Positions 1-8,603 of a stretch of 64,000 nucleotides of DNA are shown here, one piece after another. How positions within the stretch are numbered: the stretch's first letter is position 1; each line of letters starts with the position of its first letter. The translations under genes and the position numbers were made by a program. The notes below the pieces were generated by a model. It was not told where the DNA came from, searched no databases, and was given only the letters and a program-made list of their open reading frames with translations. The stretch comes from Mycolicibacterium rhodesiae. GTDB lineage: Bacteria; Actinomycetota; Actinomycetes; Mycobacteriales; Mycobacteriaceae. The stretch lies in the NCBI RefSeq assembly GCF_002086695.1, contig NZ_MVIH01000003.1, positions 1 through 64,000 on the forward strand, given 5' to 3'.

Positions 1-2
1 CT

Positions 3-503
3 CCGGAGGCACCGGCGCCCGCGCCGGCCCCGATCGCCCCGGTGATCCCGGCCCCGATCCTGCCGCCGCCGATCATCGTGTTGCCGCAACCGATTCTGCC
101 GCCGTTCCTGCGTCCGCCGCGGCAGCGGGACTACCCGTCGTACCCGTCGTCGCCGAACTACCCGTCGTCGCCGCCGCAGACGCCGACCTACCCGTCGTCG
201 CCTCCCACGCAGCAGCCGTCGTATCCGTCGACCCCGCCGACGCAGCAGCAGCCGCCTGCGCAGCAGCCGCAGGCACCGGTGACGGAGGCGCCGAGTAATC
301 CTCCTCCGGCCGCCGGCGGTTCGGGCGGCTACGGCTCGGGTGGCTACGGCGGCGGTTCGGGCTCAGGTAGCTACGGCGGCGGTTCGGGCTCAGGCTCGAG
401 CTCGGGGTCCGACGGTGGTTCGCGCTCGGGTGATTCCGGTGGATCGCGCAGCGGTCGGGGATCGCAAAGCCCGCTGTGGCCGTTCCCGAGTTTCGGCCAC
501 TGA
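3..503 (+). CDS. Pro/Ser/Gly-rich protein, C-terminal part (5' truncated by window edge)
   Basis: The reading frame is open from the window edge to the stop at 503, so the start lies outside. The visible part is low complexity. It begins with a Pro/Ile/Leu stretch, then repeats of a Y-P-S-S-P/T-P unit alternate with Gln/Pro runs, then comes a Gly/Ser/Tyr-rich tail ending in LWPFPSFGH. Such tails are common in mycobacterial envelope or regulatory proteins, but no catalytic domain is visible here. Function is unknown. Confidence 0.6.
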   Translation, partial: PEAPAPAPAPIAPVIPAPILPPPIIVLPQPILPPFLRPPRQRDYPSYPSSPNYPSSPPQTPTYPSSPPTQQPSYPSTPPTQQQPPAQQPQAPVTEAPSNPPPAAGGSGGYGSGGYGGGSGSGSYGGGSGSGSSSGSDGGSRSGDSGGSRSGRGSQSPLWPFPSFGH

Positions 504-582
504 CACCCGAGTTCATCCGGCGTTAGCCTCGCGCTCAGTGTCGCGATGCGGCCAGCTCATCGCGACTGCGTACAGAGGCAGT

Positions 583-1911
583 ATGCGTTGCACTGTCTTT
601 GGCACCGGGTATCTGGGCGCGACCCACGCCGCGGGAATGGCCGAGCTCGGCCACGACGTTGTCGGCATCGACATCGACCCGGGCAAGATCGCGAAACTGT
701 CCTCCGGGGACATCCCGTTCTATGAGCCCGGACTGGCAAAGATGTTGCAGGACAACCTCGCTGCCGGTCGTCTGCAGTTCACCACCGATTACGACGTGGC
801 CGCCGACTTCGCCGACGTGCATTTCCTCGGCGTCGGAACTCCCCAGAAAAAGGGCGAATACGGTGCGGATCTGCGCCACGTCAACGCCGTCATCGACGAC
901 TTGGTGCCGCGGCTGACCCGGCCGTCGGTAATCGTCGGCAAGTCAACGGTTCCGGTGGGGACGGCCGCCGCACTGAGCCGCCGCGCCCGGGCGCTGGCAG
1001 CCGACGGCGTCGACGTCGAAGTCGCCTGGAATCCCGAGTTTCTCCGCGAGGGCTTCGCGGTGCAGGACACGCTGCATCCGGACCGCATCGTTGTTGGCGT
1101 GCAACCTGATTCGCGGCGGGCCGAGGCGGTGTTGCGGGAGATGTACGCATCCCTGCTCGCCGAGGACGTGCCGTTCCTGCTGACCGACCTGCAGACTGCG
1201 GAACTGGTCAAGGTTTCCGCCAATGCGTTCCTGGCCACCAAGATCTCGTTCATCAACGCAATCTCCGAAGTGTGTGAGGCGGCCGGTGCCGACGTCCGCG
1301 TCCTCGCCGACGCGCTGGGGCACGACCCGCGGATCGGACGGCGATTCCTGAACGCGGGATTGGGTTTCGGTGGCGGCTGCCTGCCCAAAGACATCCGCGC
1401 CTTCATGGCCCGCGCAGGCGAACTCGGCGCCAACCATGCGTTGACCTTCCTGCGTGAGGTGGACAGCATCAACATGCGCCGCCGCACCCGTATGGTCGAG
1501 CTGGCCACCACCGCATGCGGGGGATCGTTGCTCGGGGCCAACGTCGCCGTGCTGGGGGCCGCGTTCAAGCCCGAATCCGACGATGTCCGGGATTCCCCGG
1601 CACTCAACGTCGCCGGCCTGTTGCAGCTCAACGGCGCCACCGTGAACGTGTACGACCCGAAGGCGATGGAGAACTCCCAGCGCCTGTTCCCAACGCTGAA
1701 CTATTCAACCTCCGCCCTGGAGGCCTGCGACCGCGCCGATGCGGTCCTGCTGCTCACCGAGTGGCAGGAGTTCGTCGACATCGACCCCGACGAGCTGGCG
1801 CAGACCGTGCGGGCCAGAGTTGTTGTCGACGGGCGTAATTGCCTGGATACCGCCCGTTGGGCCACCGCGGGATGGAAGGTTTACGCCTTGGGCCGCCCGG
1901 CGTTGACGTAG
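583..1911 (+). CDS. udgA: UDP-glucose 6-dehydrogenase
   Basis: The 442-aa product fits nucleotide-sugar dehydrogenases that oxidise UDP-glucose twice to UDP-glucuronate with NAD+. It starts MRCTVFGTGYLG, a Rossmann G-x-G-Y-x-G motif at residues 6-11. The catalytic-Cys loop GFGGGCLPKD lies near residue 266, and a C-terminal UDP-binding domain contains GAAFKPESDDVRDSPAL. The frame is open for 81 codons upstream, but that part is low-complexity Ala/Arg sequence antisense to nothing conserved, so the ATG at 583 is chosen. Length and position match M. tuberculosis Rv0322. A role in envelope sugar-nucleotide supply, near rmlA, is plausible. Confidence 0.93.
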   Translation: MRCTVFGTGYLGATHAAGMAELGHDVVGIDIDPGKIAKLSSGDIPFYEPGLAKMLQDNLAAGRLQFTTDYDVAADFADVHFLGVGTPQKKGEYGADLRHVNAVIDDLVPRLTRPSVIVGKSTVPVGTAAALSRRARALAADGVDVEVAWNPEFLREGFAVQDTLHPDRIVVGVQPDSRRAEAVLREMYASLLAEDVPFLLTDLQTAELVKVSANAFLATKISFINAISEVCEAAGADVRVLADALGHDPRIGRRFLNAGLGFGGGCLPKDIRAFMARAGELGANHALTFLREVDSINMRRRTRMVELATTACGGSLLGANVAVLGAAFKPESDDVRDSPALNVAGLLQLNGATVNVYDPKAMENSQRLFPTLNYSTSALEACDRADAVLLLTEWQEFVDIDPDELAQTVRARVVVDGRNCLDTARWATAGWKVYALGRPALT

Positions 1912-1921
1912 GTTTTCCTTC

Positions 1922-2686
1922 GTGGACTTCGCAACAGCCCTGATTGCCGAAAACACCGCGCTCGCCGACCTTCTGCGTGACGCCGACCTGTCGATCCCGG
2001 TGCCGACCTGCCCGGAGTGGACGCTCGAGCAGTTGATGCGCCATGTCGGGCGCGGCGACCGCTGGTGCGCCCAGATCGTCGCCGAGCAGTCGATGGACTT
2101 CATCGACCCGCGCACCGTCGAAGGGGGTAAGCCCCCGGCCGGCCGGGACAACGAGATCGCCTGGCTGCAGGCCGGTCCGCGGCAACTCATCGACGCCGTA
2201 GCCGCCACCGGCGCAGAGACCCCGGTGTGGACATTCCTGGGCCCGCGTCCGGCCGCGTGGTGGATCCGGCGGCGTCTACACGAGGCCGTGGTCCACCGTG
2301 CCGACGTCGCCATCGCGTTGGGCGTCGGGTTCGAGGTCGAGCCCGCCGTAGCGGCGGACGCGATCACCGAATGGTTGGAACGCGTCGAGATCCAGGCCGA
2401 CGAGGAGGGTCCCGCCGGCGGCGACCGGCCGGTGGCCGACGAACACTCGATACACCTGCATGCCACCGACCCCGGACTCGGTGAGGCCGGGGAGTGGACC
2501 ATCCTCGGACGTCCCGACGGCATCGCCGTCGAACAGGGCCACGGCAAGGCCACTGTGGCGCTGCGCGGCCCGGCGCGCGATCTGCTGCTGGCCATCGTGC
2601 GCCGTCGCAGCGCCGCCGAGCAAGGCCTGGAGGTCTTCGGCGACGCGGGCGTCTGGGACACCTGGCTGGCACGCACGCCGTTCTAG
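1922..2686 (+). CDS. Maleylpyruvate isomerase family (mycothiol-dependent-like) protein
   Basis: This 254-aa product starts at a GTG 10 bp after udgA and is probably co-transcribed with it. The N-terminal half has the DinB/MDMPI helical-bundle signature: an early CPEWTLEQLMRHVG motif with a metal-ligand type His, followed by a later helix with LHEAVVHRADV. Members of this family use mycothiol or act as metal-dependent transferases in actinobacteria. The exact substrate cannot be read from sequence. It resembles Rv0332, which also precedes an Rv0333-like gene and rmlA. Confidence 0.75.
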   Translation: MDFATALIAENTALADLLRDADLSIPVPTCPEWTLEQLMRHVGRGDRWCAQIVAEQSMDFIDPRTVEGGKPPAGRDNEIAWLQAGPRQLIDAVAATGAETPVWTFLGPRPAAWWIRRRLHEAVVHRADVAIALGVGFEVEPAVAADAITEWLERVEIQADEEGPAGGDRPVADEHSIHLHATDPGLGEAGEWTILGRPDGIAVEQGHGKATVALRGPARDLLLAIVRRRSAAEQGLEVFGDAGVWDTWLARTPF

Positions 2687-2704
2687 ACCGGTAGTTTTAG
2701 CCAA

Positions 2705-3079
2705 ATGAGCACTTCAGAGATCGCCACCGTGCTGGCCTGGCACGACGCGTTGAGCACCTCGGACCTGGACACGCTGATCTCGCTGTCCAGCGACGACATC
2801 GAGATCGGTGACGCCGACGGCGCCGCGCAGGGCCATGCCGCACTCAGGGACTGGGCGCAGCGCGTGGCGGCCAACGTCGAGGTGGGCCAGATCTATTACC
2901 GCGACGGCGTCGTCGTCGTCCAGGAGCGGCTGACCTCGAACACCGACCCGGCCGACGTGCGCACCACGGCCGCGGCATTCCGCGTGGTGCATGACCACGT
3001 CACCTCCGTGTTCCGCCACGACGACCTGGCCTCGGCCCTGGCGGCCACCGACATGTCCGATAACGACCTGCAGGTCTGA
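2705..3079 (+). CDS. NTF2-like/SnoaL-fold small protein
   Basis: This 124-aa protein begins [20 protein letters not shown] and continues with [13 protein letters not shown]. That pattern is typical of the alpha+beta cone of nuclear-transport-factor-2-like proteins, in which an early helix is followed by a strand facing the pocket. It lies 18 bp after the isomerase-like gene and 5 bp before rmlA, so all three are probably one transcript. Length and neighbours match Rv0333. No catalytic residue set can be assigned, and the function is unknown. Confidence 0.7.
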   Translation: MSTSEIATVLAWHDALSTSDLDTLISLSSDDIEIGDADGAAQGHAALRDWAQRVAANVEVGQIYYRDGVVVVQERLTSNTDPADVRTTAAAFRVVHDHVTSVFRHDDLASALAATDMSDNDLQV

Positions 3080-3084
3080 CCGAC

Positions 3085-3951
3085 TTGCGCGGGATCATCC
3101 TGGCCGGTGGGTCGGGGACGCGGCTGCATCCGATCACCCAGGGTGTGAGCAAGCAGCTGCTGCCCGTCTACGACAAGCCGATGATCTACTACCCGCTGTC
3201 CACGCTGTTGATGGCGGGCATCCGGGACATTTTGGTGATCACCACCGGCCACGACGCCCCGGCGTTCCACCGCCTGCTCGGCGACGGCTCCCAACTCGGC
3301 GTCACCATCAGCTACGCCGTGCAGGACCGGCCGGACGGGCTCGCCCAGGCATTCCTGATCGGCGCCGAGCACATCGGCACCGGACCCGTCGCACTTGTGC
3401 TGGGCGACAACATCTTCTACGGCCCCGGCGTCGGCACGAGCCTCAGCCGATTCCGAGATCTGCAGGGCGCGGCCATCTTCGCCTACCGGGTGGCCGACCC
3501 GACGGCGTACGGTGTCGTCGAATTCGCACCCGACGGCACCGCGCTGTCTCTGGAGGAGAAGCCGGCCAAACCCAAGTCGAGCTACGCCGTGCCGGGGCTG
3601 TACTTCTACGACAACGACGTCATCGAGATCGCTCGCGGGCTGCGGCCGTCGCCGCGCGGCGAACTGGAGATCACCGAGATCAACCAGACGTACCTGGACC
3701 AGGGCCGGTTGACGGTCGAGGTGCTGCCCCGCGGCAGCGCGTGGCTGGACACCGGAACCTTCGATTCGCTCTTGGATGCAAGCGATTTCGTGCGCACCAT
3801 CGAGTACCGCCAAGGGCTCAAGGTGTCCTGCCCCGAGGAGGTGGCCTGGCGGATGGGTTTCATCGACGACGAGCAGCTGGCCAAACGCGCGGCGGCGCTG
3901 GTCAAGTCGGGCTATGGCGGTTATCTGATGAAACTGCTGGACCAGGGGTAG
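3085..3951 (+). CDS. rmlA: Glucose-1-phosphate thymidylyltransferase
   Basis: RmlA makes dTDP-glucose from glucose-1-phosphate and dTTP, the first step toward dTDP-rhamnose for the arabinogalactan linker. The 288-aa product has the pyrophosphorylase signature [11 protein letters not shown] at its N-terminus. It also has [20 protein letters not shown], the metal-binding GDNIFYG and the [19 protein letters not shown] region. The start is a TTG five bases after the preceding stop, and it gives the canonical family length. The last 50 bp overlap tail-to-tail with the opposite-strand YibE/F gene. Confidence 0.95.
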   Translation: MRGIILAGGSGTRLHPITQGVSKQLLPVYDKPMIYYPLSTLLMAGIRDILVITTGHDAPAFHRLLGDGSQLGVTISYAVQDRPDGLAQAFLIGAEHIGTGPVALVLGDNIFYGPGVGTSLSRFRDLQGAAIFAYRVADPTAYGVVEFAPDGTALSLEEKPAKPKSSYAVPGLYFYDNDVIEIARGLRPSPRGELEITEINQTYLDQGRLTVEVLPRGSAWLDTGTFDSLLDASDFVRTIEYRQGLKVSCPEEVAWRMGFIDDEQLAKRAAALVKSGYGGYLMKLLDQG

Positions 3952-5152
3952 CCAGCACCGCGGCGATCGCGGTGGTCAGCGGTACCGACAACGCCAACGC
4001 GATACCGCCGACCGCGGAGCGCGCGATTTCGATGGCCACGCTCTCACTGGTCAGCACATCCGACAGCGAGCGGTTGGCCACGCTGAACAACAACAACAGC
4101 GGCAGCGAGCTGCCCGCGTAGGCCAGCACCAGCGTGTACACCGTGCTGGCGATGTGATCGCTGCCGATTCGCATGGCGCTGACGAAGATCTGCTTGCGGG
4201 AACCGTGGCCTGAATGGGCGAGCTCGAACACCGCTGAGGCCTGGGTGATCGTCACGTCGTTGAGCACACCCAGTGAACCGATGATGAACCCCGCCAGCAG
4301 TAAGCCCTGGATGGACACGTGACCCATGTAGGCGGCAACCTCATTGTTCTGGTCCTCCGAAAGGCCGGTCAGGTGCGCGAGTTCGATTGCCGCCCAGGAC
4401 AAGCCACCGGCCAGCAACATCGCGGTCAACGTACCCAGCAGGGCGGCACTGGTACGCAGGCTGATGCCGTGCGCCAAATAGATGACGGCGTAGAGGATCG
4501 CCGCTGAGGCCACCAGAGCCAGCGGCACCGCGGGAGCGCCGTCCCTCAATGCGGGCAGCAGGAAGACCACCAAAACCAGGAAGGCCACGACGATCCCGAC
4601 CAGGGCGCGCAGCCCCCGCCAGCGGGCGACTGCCACGATCACGATCGCGAACACCGCCGCCAGGGCGATCAGCGGCCAGGTTCTCTCGTAATCGTAGAAC
4701 CCGTAGCTGGTCGCACCCTGCTGGTCGACCTGGCGGAAGATCCGAATCGAATCACCCGCCAACAGGTTTGGCTGACCCGGGCCCGGCGAGAACTCCAACA
4801 TCGTCGACGCGCCCCGATTGGGCCCGCTGTCGATCGTCACCACGGTCTGTACACAGGTGCCGCTGCCCGCGACGCCCGGTGCCGGGGCTGCGGTGAGCAC
4901 CTGGCCTGCCGACGGGCTGCCGCAGTCGGCCAGACTGCTGGACGTCACGTGACCGCCCTCGGTGGTGACCGCGCCACCCGCACTGTTCTGGAACGGCAGC
5001 GGAATATCCGCCTTCGACCCGCTCGGCCACAGCAGCGCCGCACCGATCACCACCGCCAGCCCGATCACGGCCAGCGCGATCACGACGACACGGGCCGCCA
5101 GGGGACCCAGCGGCGCCGGGCCGGTGTGCGAATGCGAATGCGAATGCGCCAC
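3902..5152 (-). CDS. YibE/F family multipass membrane protein
   Basis: This is a 416-aa membrane protein. A single N-terminal TM segment (about residues 20-45) precedes an extracytoplasmic domain of about 100 residues. At least seven further hydrophobic segments follow, with the YibE/F family pattern of R-x-R-G-L-R-A-L-x-G and [12 protein letters not shown]. The start is GTG, giving an unusual N-terminus with three His-Ser repeats before the first TM. YibE/F proteins are putative transporters without a firmly established substrate. The 3' end overlaps rmlA by 50 bp on the opposite strand. Confidence 0.85.
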   Translation of the reverse strand: MAHSHSHSHTGPAPLGPLAARVVVIALAVIGLAVVIGAALLWPSGSKADIPLPFQNSAGGAVTTEGGHVTSSSLADCGSPSAGQVLTAAPAPGVAGSGTCVQTVVTIDSGPNRGASTMLEFSPGPGQPNLLAGDSIRIFRQVDQQGATSYGFYDYERTWPLIALAAVFAIVIVAVARWRGLRALVGIVVAFLVLVVFLLPALRDGAPAVPLALVASAAILYAVIYLAHGISLRTSAALLGTLTAMLLAGGLSWAAIELAHLTGLSEDQNNEVAAYMGHVSIQGLLLAGFIIGSLGVLNDVTITQASAVFELAHSGHGSRKQIFVSAMRIGSDHIASTVYTLVLAYAGSSLPLLLLFSVANRSLSDVLTSESVAIEIARSAVGGIALALSVPLTTAIAAVLATPGPAVSSDNRHSPT

Positions 5153-5292
5153 CCGGACAGGGTAGAGGCGTTGATTGGGGATGAGCTGGCGGACCTCACC
5201 GCGGCAGCGTCGGAGAAGTCGAGTAGCCGACTACGCTAAGCGGCCTCCGCGGCGCACCCCATGCTCAGGTGACCAGGGGCGAGGAGGAGCGG

Positions 5293-6678
5293 ATGGCCGT
5301 CGTCGGGGACCATGCCATTGTTCTGGGTGCCAGCATGAGTGGCTTGCTGGCCGCGAGGGCACTGAGCGATTTCTATCGAACCGTCACGGTCATCGACCGG
5401 GACGAGCTGCCCGACGAACCGGTCAATCGGCGGGGCATCCCGCAGGGCAGGCATGTCCACGCGCTGCTCGGACGCGGTGGCCAGATCGTCGACGAGCTGT
5501 TCCCGGGGTTCCTCGATGAGCTCGTCGACGCCGGGGGAGTATCCCTCGACGACGGGGACTTCTCGAAGATCTATGTGTCCTTCGGCGGTCATACGGTCGT
5601 CAGGTCCGGTCTCTCGCGGCAACCTGGCTCGGCGATGTACCTGTCCAGCAGACCGTTCCTGGAGTATCACGTTCGGCGCCGGCTGCGGGCCATGCCCAAT
5701 GTGACGATTCTGGACTGCCACGACGTCGTCGACCTGATATCGACGCCCGACCGGACCCACGTCACCGGGGTCCACACGGCCGAACACGATGGGGGCGCCG
5801 AGCGCTTGCTGATGGCAGACCTGGTCGTCGACGCCATGGGCCGCGGATCGCGGACGCCGGCGCTCCTGGAAGCGCTGGGATATCACCGTCCGCCGGAAGA
5901 CCGCATCGTCGTGCGCACCACCTACGTCAGCCAGTTGTTGCGCATTCCGCCCGGACTCGTCGAGCAGATGGTTGTGATCGGCGCCGCTCCGAACCGGCCC
6001 AGCGGATTGTTCTTGTCGAGGTATGAGAACGACCAGTGGATGTTCACTGTTTGGGGCATGCTCGGCGACGAACCACCGTGCCACCGTGCCGGAATGCTGG
6101 AGTTCGCCTACAGCTATGCGCCACAACATGTTTGGAGTGCCGCCAGCGCGGCGGAGCCGCTGGGTGAGGTGATCCGGCATCGCATGCCGTGGAGCCAGTG
6201 GCGGCGCTACGACCAGCTGCGGCGCTTTCCGGGCGGTCTGGTGGTGTGCGGCGACGCGATCTGCAGCTTCAACCCCGTCTACGGGCAGGGGATGACGGTG
6301 GGGGCGCTGGACGCGATCGCCCTGCGGGACTGCCTGCGCTCGGGCGCCGACGATCTGCCGCGGCGATACTTCCGGACAGCCGCGAAATCCATTGCGGTGG
6401 CATGGCAAATGGCGGCAGGGGCGGACTTGGCCTTCCCGCAGGTCGAAGGCCGTCGTACCCTTGCGACCCGAGCGGCGAACCGGGCCACCGACTGGGTGTT
6501 GGAGGTCTGTTCGTACGACGCCGTTGTCGCCGAGAAGTTCTTCAGGATCAACAACTTCCTCGACCCGCCGGCTCGGCTTCTGCACCCCGCGTTCATCTGT
6601 GCGCTGGTGAAGGCGAAACTGCGCCGACGGCGCGGCCGCGGCGAGCTACTGCCGGTAGCCGGCCAGAAAGTTGCCTAG
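5293..6678 (+). CDS. FAD-dependent monooxygenase/oxidoreductase
   Basis: The 461-aa product has a Rossmann FAD-binding start (HAIVLGASMSGLLAARALSD). A C-terminal GD-type motif, CGDAICSFNPVYGQGMTVGALDA, binds the FAD ribityl/phosphate as in aromatic hydroxylases and geranylgeranyl reductase-like enzymes. The ATG at 5293 is chosen over an upstream in-frame GTG at 5269 because a GAGGAGGAG Shine-Dalgarno sits just before it. The substrate is unknown. The gene is divergent from YibE/F (140-bp gap) and its last 33 bp overlap aspC tail-to-tail. Confidence 0.85.
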   Translation: MAVVGDHAIVLGASMSGLLAARALSDFYRTVTVIDRDELPDEPVNRRGIPQGRHVHALLGRGGQIVDELFPGFLDELVDAGGVSLDDGDFSKIYVSFGGHTVVRSGLSRQPGSAMYLSSRPFLEYHVRRRLRAMPNVTILDCHDVVDLISTPDRTHVTGVHTAEHDGGAERLLMADLVVDAMGRGSRTPALLEALGYHRPPEDRIVVRTTYVSQLLRIPPGLVEQMVVIGAAPNRPSGLFLSRYENDQWMFTVWGMLGDEPPCHRAGMLEFAYSYAPQHVWSAASAAEPLGEVIRHRMPWSQWRRYDQLRRFPGGLVVCGDAICSFNPVYGQGMTVGALDAIALRDCLRSGADDLPRRYFRTAAKSIAVAWQMAAGADLAFPQVEGRRTLATRAANRATDWVLEVCSYDAVVAEKFFRINNFLDPPARLLHPAFICALVKAKLRRRRGRGELLPVAGQKVA

Positions 6679-7911
6679 CCGTTCGATGGCCCGACTCAGG
6701 TCGCGGGCCCACGGCAGTGTCACGATTCGCAGGTGATCGGGTGCCGGCCAGTTGAAGCCCGTGCCCTGGGTGACCAGAATCTTCTCCTGCAGAAGCAGAT
6801 CCAGCACCAACTGCTCGTCGTCGTGGATGTCGTGAACCTCGGGGTCGAGCCGTGGGAACGCATACAGCGCACCGGTGGGCTTCACGCAGGACACCCCGGG
6901 GATCTCATTGAGTTTGGTCCAGGCCACGTCACGCTGCTCGAGGAGGCGCCCCCCCGGCAGGACCAGATCGTCGATGCTCTGGTGTCCGCCCAGGGCCACC
7001 TGAATGGCATGCTGCGCAGGCACATTCGGGCACAGGCGCATGTTGGCCAGCAGGCTGATGCCTTCGATGAAGCTGCTGGCGTGTTCCTTGGGTCCGGTGA
7101 TGATCAGCCAGCCCGACCGATAACCCGCCACCCGGTAGGCCTTGGATAACCCGTTGAACGTCAACGTCAGCAGATCCGGCGCCAGCGTGGCCAGGCTGAT
7201 GTGCTTCGCGTCGTCGTACAGGATCTTGTCGTAGATCTCGTCGGCGAGCAGCAGCAGTTGATGCTTGCGCGCCAATTCGACCATCTGCTCGAGCACTTCG
7301 CGGCTGTACACCGCGCCGGTGGGGTTGTTCGGGTTGATCACCACGAGCGCCTTGGTGCGGTCGGTGATCTTGGATTCCAGGTCGGCGACGTCGGGCATCC
7401 AGCCGTTGGTCTCATCGCACAGATAGTGCACCGGGGTGCCGCCGGCCAGTGCGGTCGACGCCGTCCACAGCGGGTAGTCGGGCGCGGGAATGAGCACCTG
7501 GTCGCCGTTGTCGAGCAGCGCCTGCAGCGTCATCGTGATGAGCTCGGAGACGCCGTTGCCGAGGTAGACGTCGTCGATGTCGAAGCGGGGAAAGCCCTCG
7601 ACCAATTCGTAGCGGGTGAACACGGCGCGACGTGCGCTGGGAATGCCTTTGGAGTCGGAGTAGCCCTGGGCGTCGGGCAGCGCGGCGATCATGTCGCGCA
7701 TGATCACGTCGGGGGCCTCGAAGCCGAACGGCGCGGGGTTGCCGATGTTGAGCTTGAGGATGCGATGACCCTCGTTCTCCAGCCGGTTGGCGTGCTCATG
7801 GATCGGTCCGCGGATCTCGTACAGAACGTCCTGCAGCTTGGTGGACTGCGTGAACGTACGTTGCCGGGGGTGCTGGCTGGTGCCGTGCCACGGTAACTGG
7901 TGCGTACTCAC
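6646..7911 (-). CDS. aspC: Pyridoxal-phosphate aminotransferase (alanine/aspartate type)
   Basis: This fold-type I PLP aminotransferase of about 421 aa resembles Rv0337c and AlaA/AspC enzymes that interconvert alanine or aspartate with 2-oxoacids. Visible landmarks are YSDSKGIPSARRAV, the substrate/PLP region PAPDYPLWTAS, NPNNPTGAVYS, LADEIYDKI, and the Schiff-base lysine in FNGLSKAYRVAGYRSGW. A GTG at 7911 gives the start (VSTHQLPWHG). Longer in-frame starts exist upstream to 8001 but lack conserved sequence. The gene is monocistronic and divergent from a small secreted protein. Confidence 0.9.
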   Translation of the reverse strand: MSTHQLPWHGTSQHPRQRTFTQSTKLQDVLYEIRGPIHEHANRLENEGHRILKLNIGNPAPFGFEAPDVIMRDMIAALPDAQGYSDSKGIPSARRAVFTRYELVEGFPRFDIDDVYLGNGVSELITMTLQALLDNGDQVLIPAPDYPLWTASTALAGGTPVHYLCDETNGWMPDVADLESKITDRTKALVVINPNNPTGAVYSREVLEQMVELARKHQLLLLADEIYDKILYDDAKHISLATLAPDLLTLTFNGLSKAYRVAGYRSGWLIITGPKEHASSFIEGISLLANMRLCPNVPAQHAIQVALGGHQSIDDLVLPGGRLLEQRDVAWTKLNEIPGVSCVKPTGALYAFPRLDPEVHDIHDDEQLVLDLLLQEKILVTQGTGFNWPAPDHLRIVTLPWARDLSRAIERLGNFLAGYRQ

Positions 7912-8105
7912 CGGATAAGTGTCCCATTGCGATGCAACTTGGTTTCCGGTGCGCCGTTTTGTGTCTTTGCTGTGACAAGAGAAGTCACGGTTCGAATTCA
8001 ATTGTGGGACGCCTCGGACACAACTGTGATTTCGCTGAACAGCAGCAGTGATTGCCAGGTGAATCGGCTGCTAACTTGGGGCTTCACTACCGACGGCCCA
8101 AAGGG

Positions 8106-8534
8106 ATGAACGTGAAGATCGCACGCACATTGATGACCGCCGCTGCCGCAGCGGCGGTTACCGCGCTGGGATTTGCTGTTTCCGCGTCTGCCGATCCGGC
8201 TCTGATAAATGGCACATACGCCGTCCGCGGCGGCGACGACGGCGCTGTGGTGACGGCGACGTCGAGTTGCCCGGCAGCCGTCAACGGCTGTACCGCTAAC
8301 CTCAGCAGCACCCTGGGCTGGACCAGCGTCGCCACCTTCACCGATGGCCGGTGGAACTTCACGGTGACCAAGCCCGACGGCGTGGTGTGCGACGACGGCA
8401 GCTATGCGCCGGTCCGCATCGCCTACTCGGTCGATGCCGCGACCATGGCCGGCACGATCACCGCCGACTCCAACGGTGACTGCCCGGGCGGGCAGATCAC
8501 CCAGGCGCCCTTTCAGCTGATCAAGGTCGGCTGA
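8106..8534 (+). CDS. Small secreted protein of unknown function
   Basis: The 142-aa product has a clear Sec signal peptide: a short basic start (MNVKIART), then an Ala-rich hydrophobic core, ending with ASA before DPALINGTY. The mature part is about 110 residues, mostly beta-prone, with four cysteines (in SSCPAAVNGC, VVCDDG and GDCPGG) that could form two disulfides. The ATG at 8106 follows AAGGG and is preferred over earlier in-frame starts. Many mycobacteria carry secreted proteins of this size and pattern without assigned function. A strong hairpin terminator follows. Confidence 0.75.
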   Translation: MNVKIARTLMTAAAAAAVTALGFAVSASADPALINGTYAVRGGDDGAVVTATSSCPAAVNGCTANLSSTLGWTSVATFTDGRWNFTVTKPDGVVCDDGSYAPVRIAYSVDAATMAGTITADSNGDCPGGQITQAPFQLIKVG

Positions 8535-8546
8535 GTCTCGCCCATG

Positions 8547-8593
8547 CTGTAGCCATCGACACGACGTGCGGGACGCGGTGTCGATAGCTACAG
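8547..8593. terminator. Bidirectional hairpin terminator between convergent genes
   Basis: Two 16-base arms at 8547-8562 and 8578-8593 are reverse complements with a single mismatch, separated by a 15-base loop. The hairpin lies between the stop of the secreted protein (8534) and the stop of etfD (8604), which converge. It can therefore serve both transcripts. There is no long T tract, as is usual in mycobacteria. Confidence 0.75.
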
Positions 8594-8603
8594 GCTCGTT
8601 GGA

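Noticed and set aside
340..582. Upstream extension of udgA (81 codons)
   Set aside because: It overlaps the preceding Gly/Ser-rich gene in another frame and encodes Arg/Ala low complexity; the Rossmann motif starts right at the ATG at 583.
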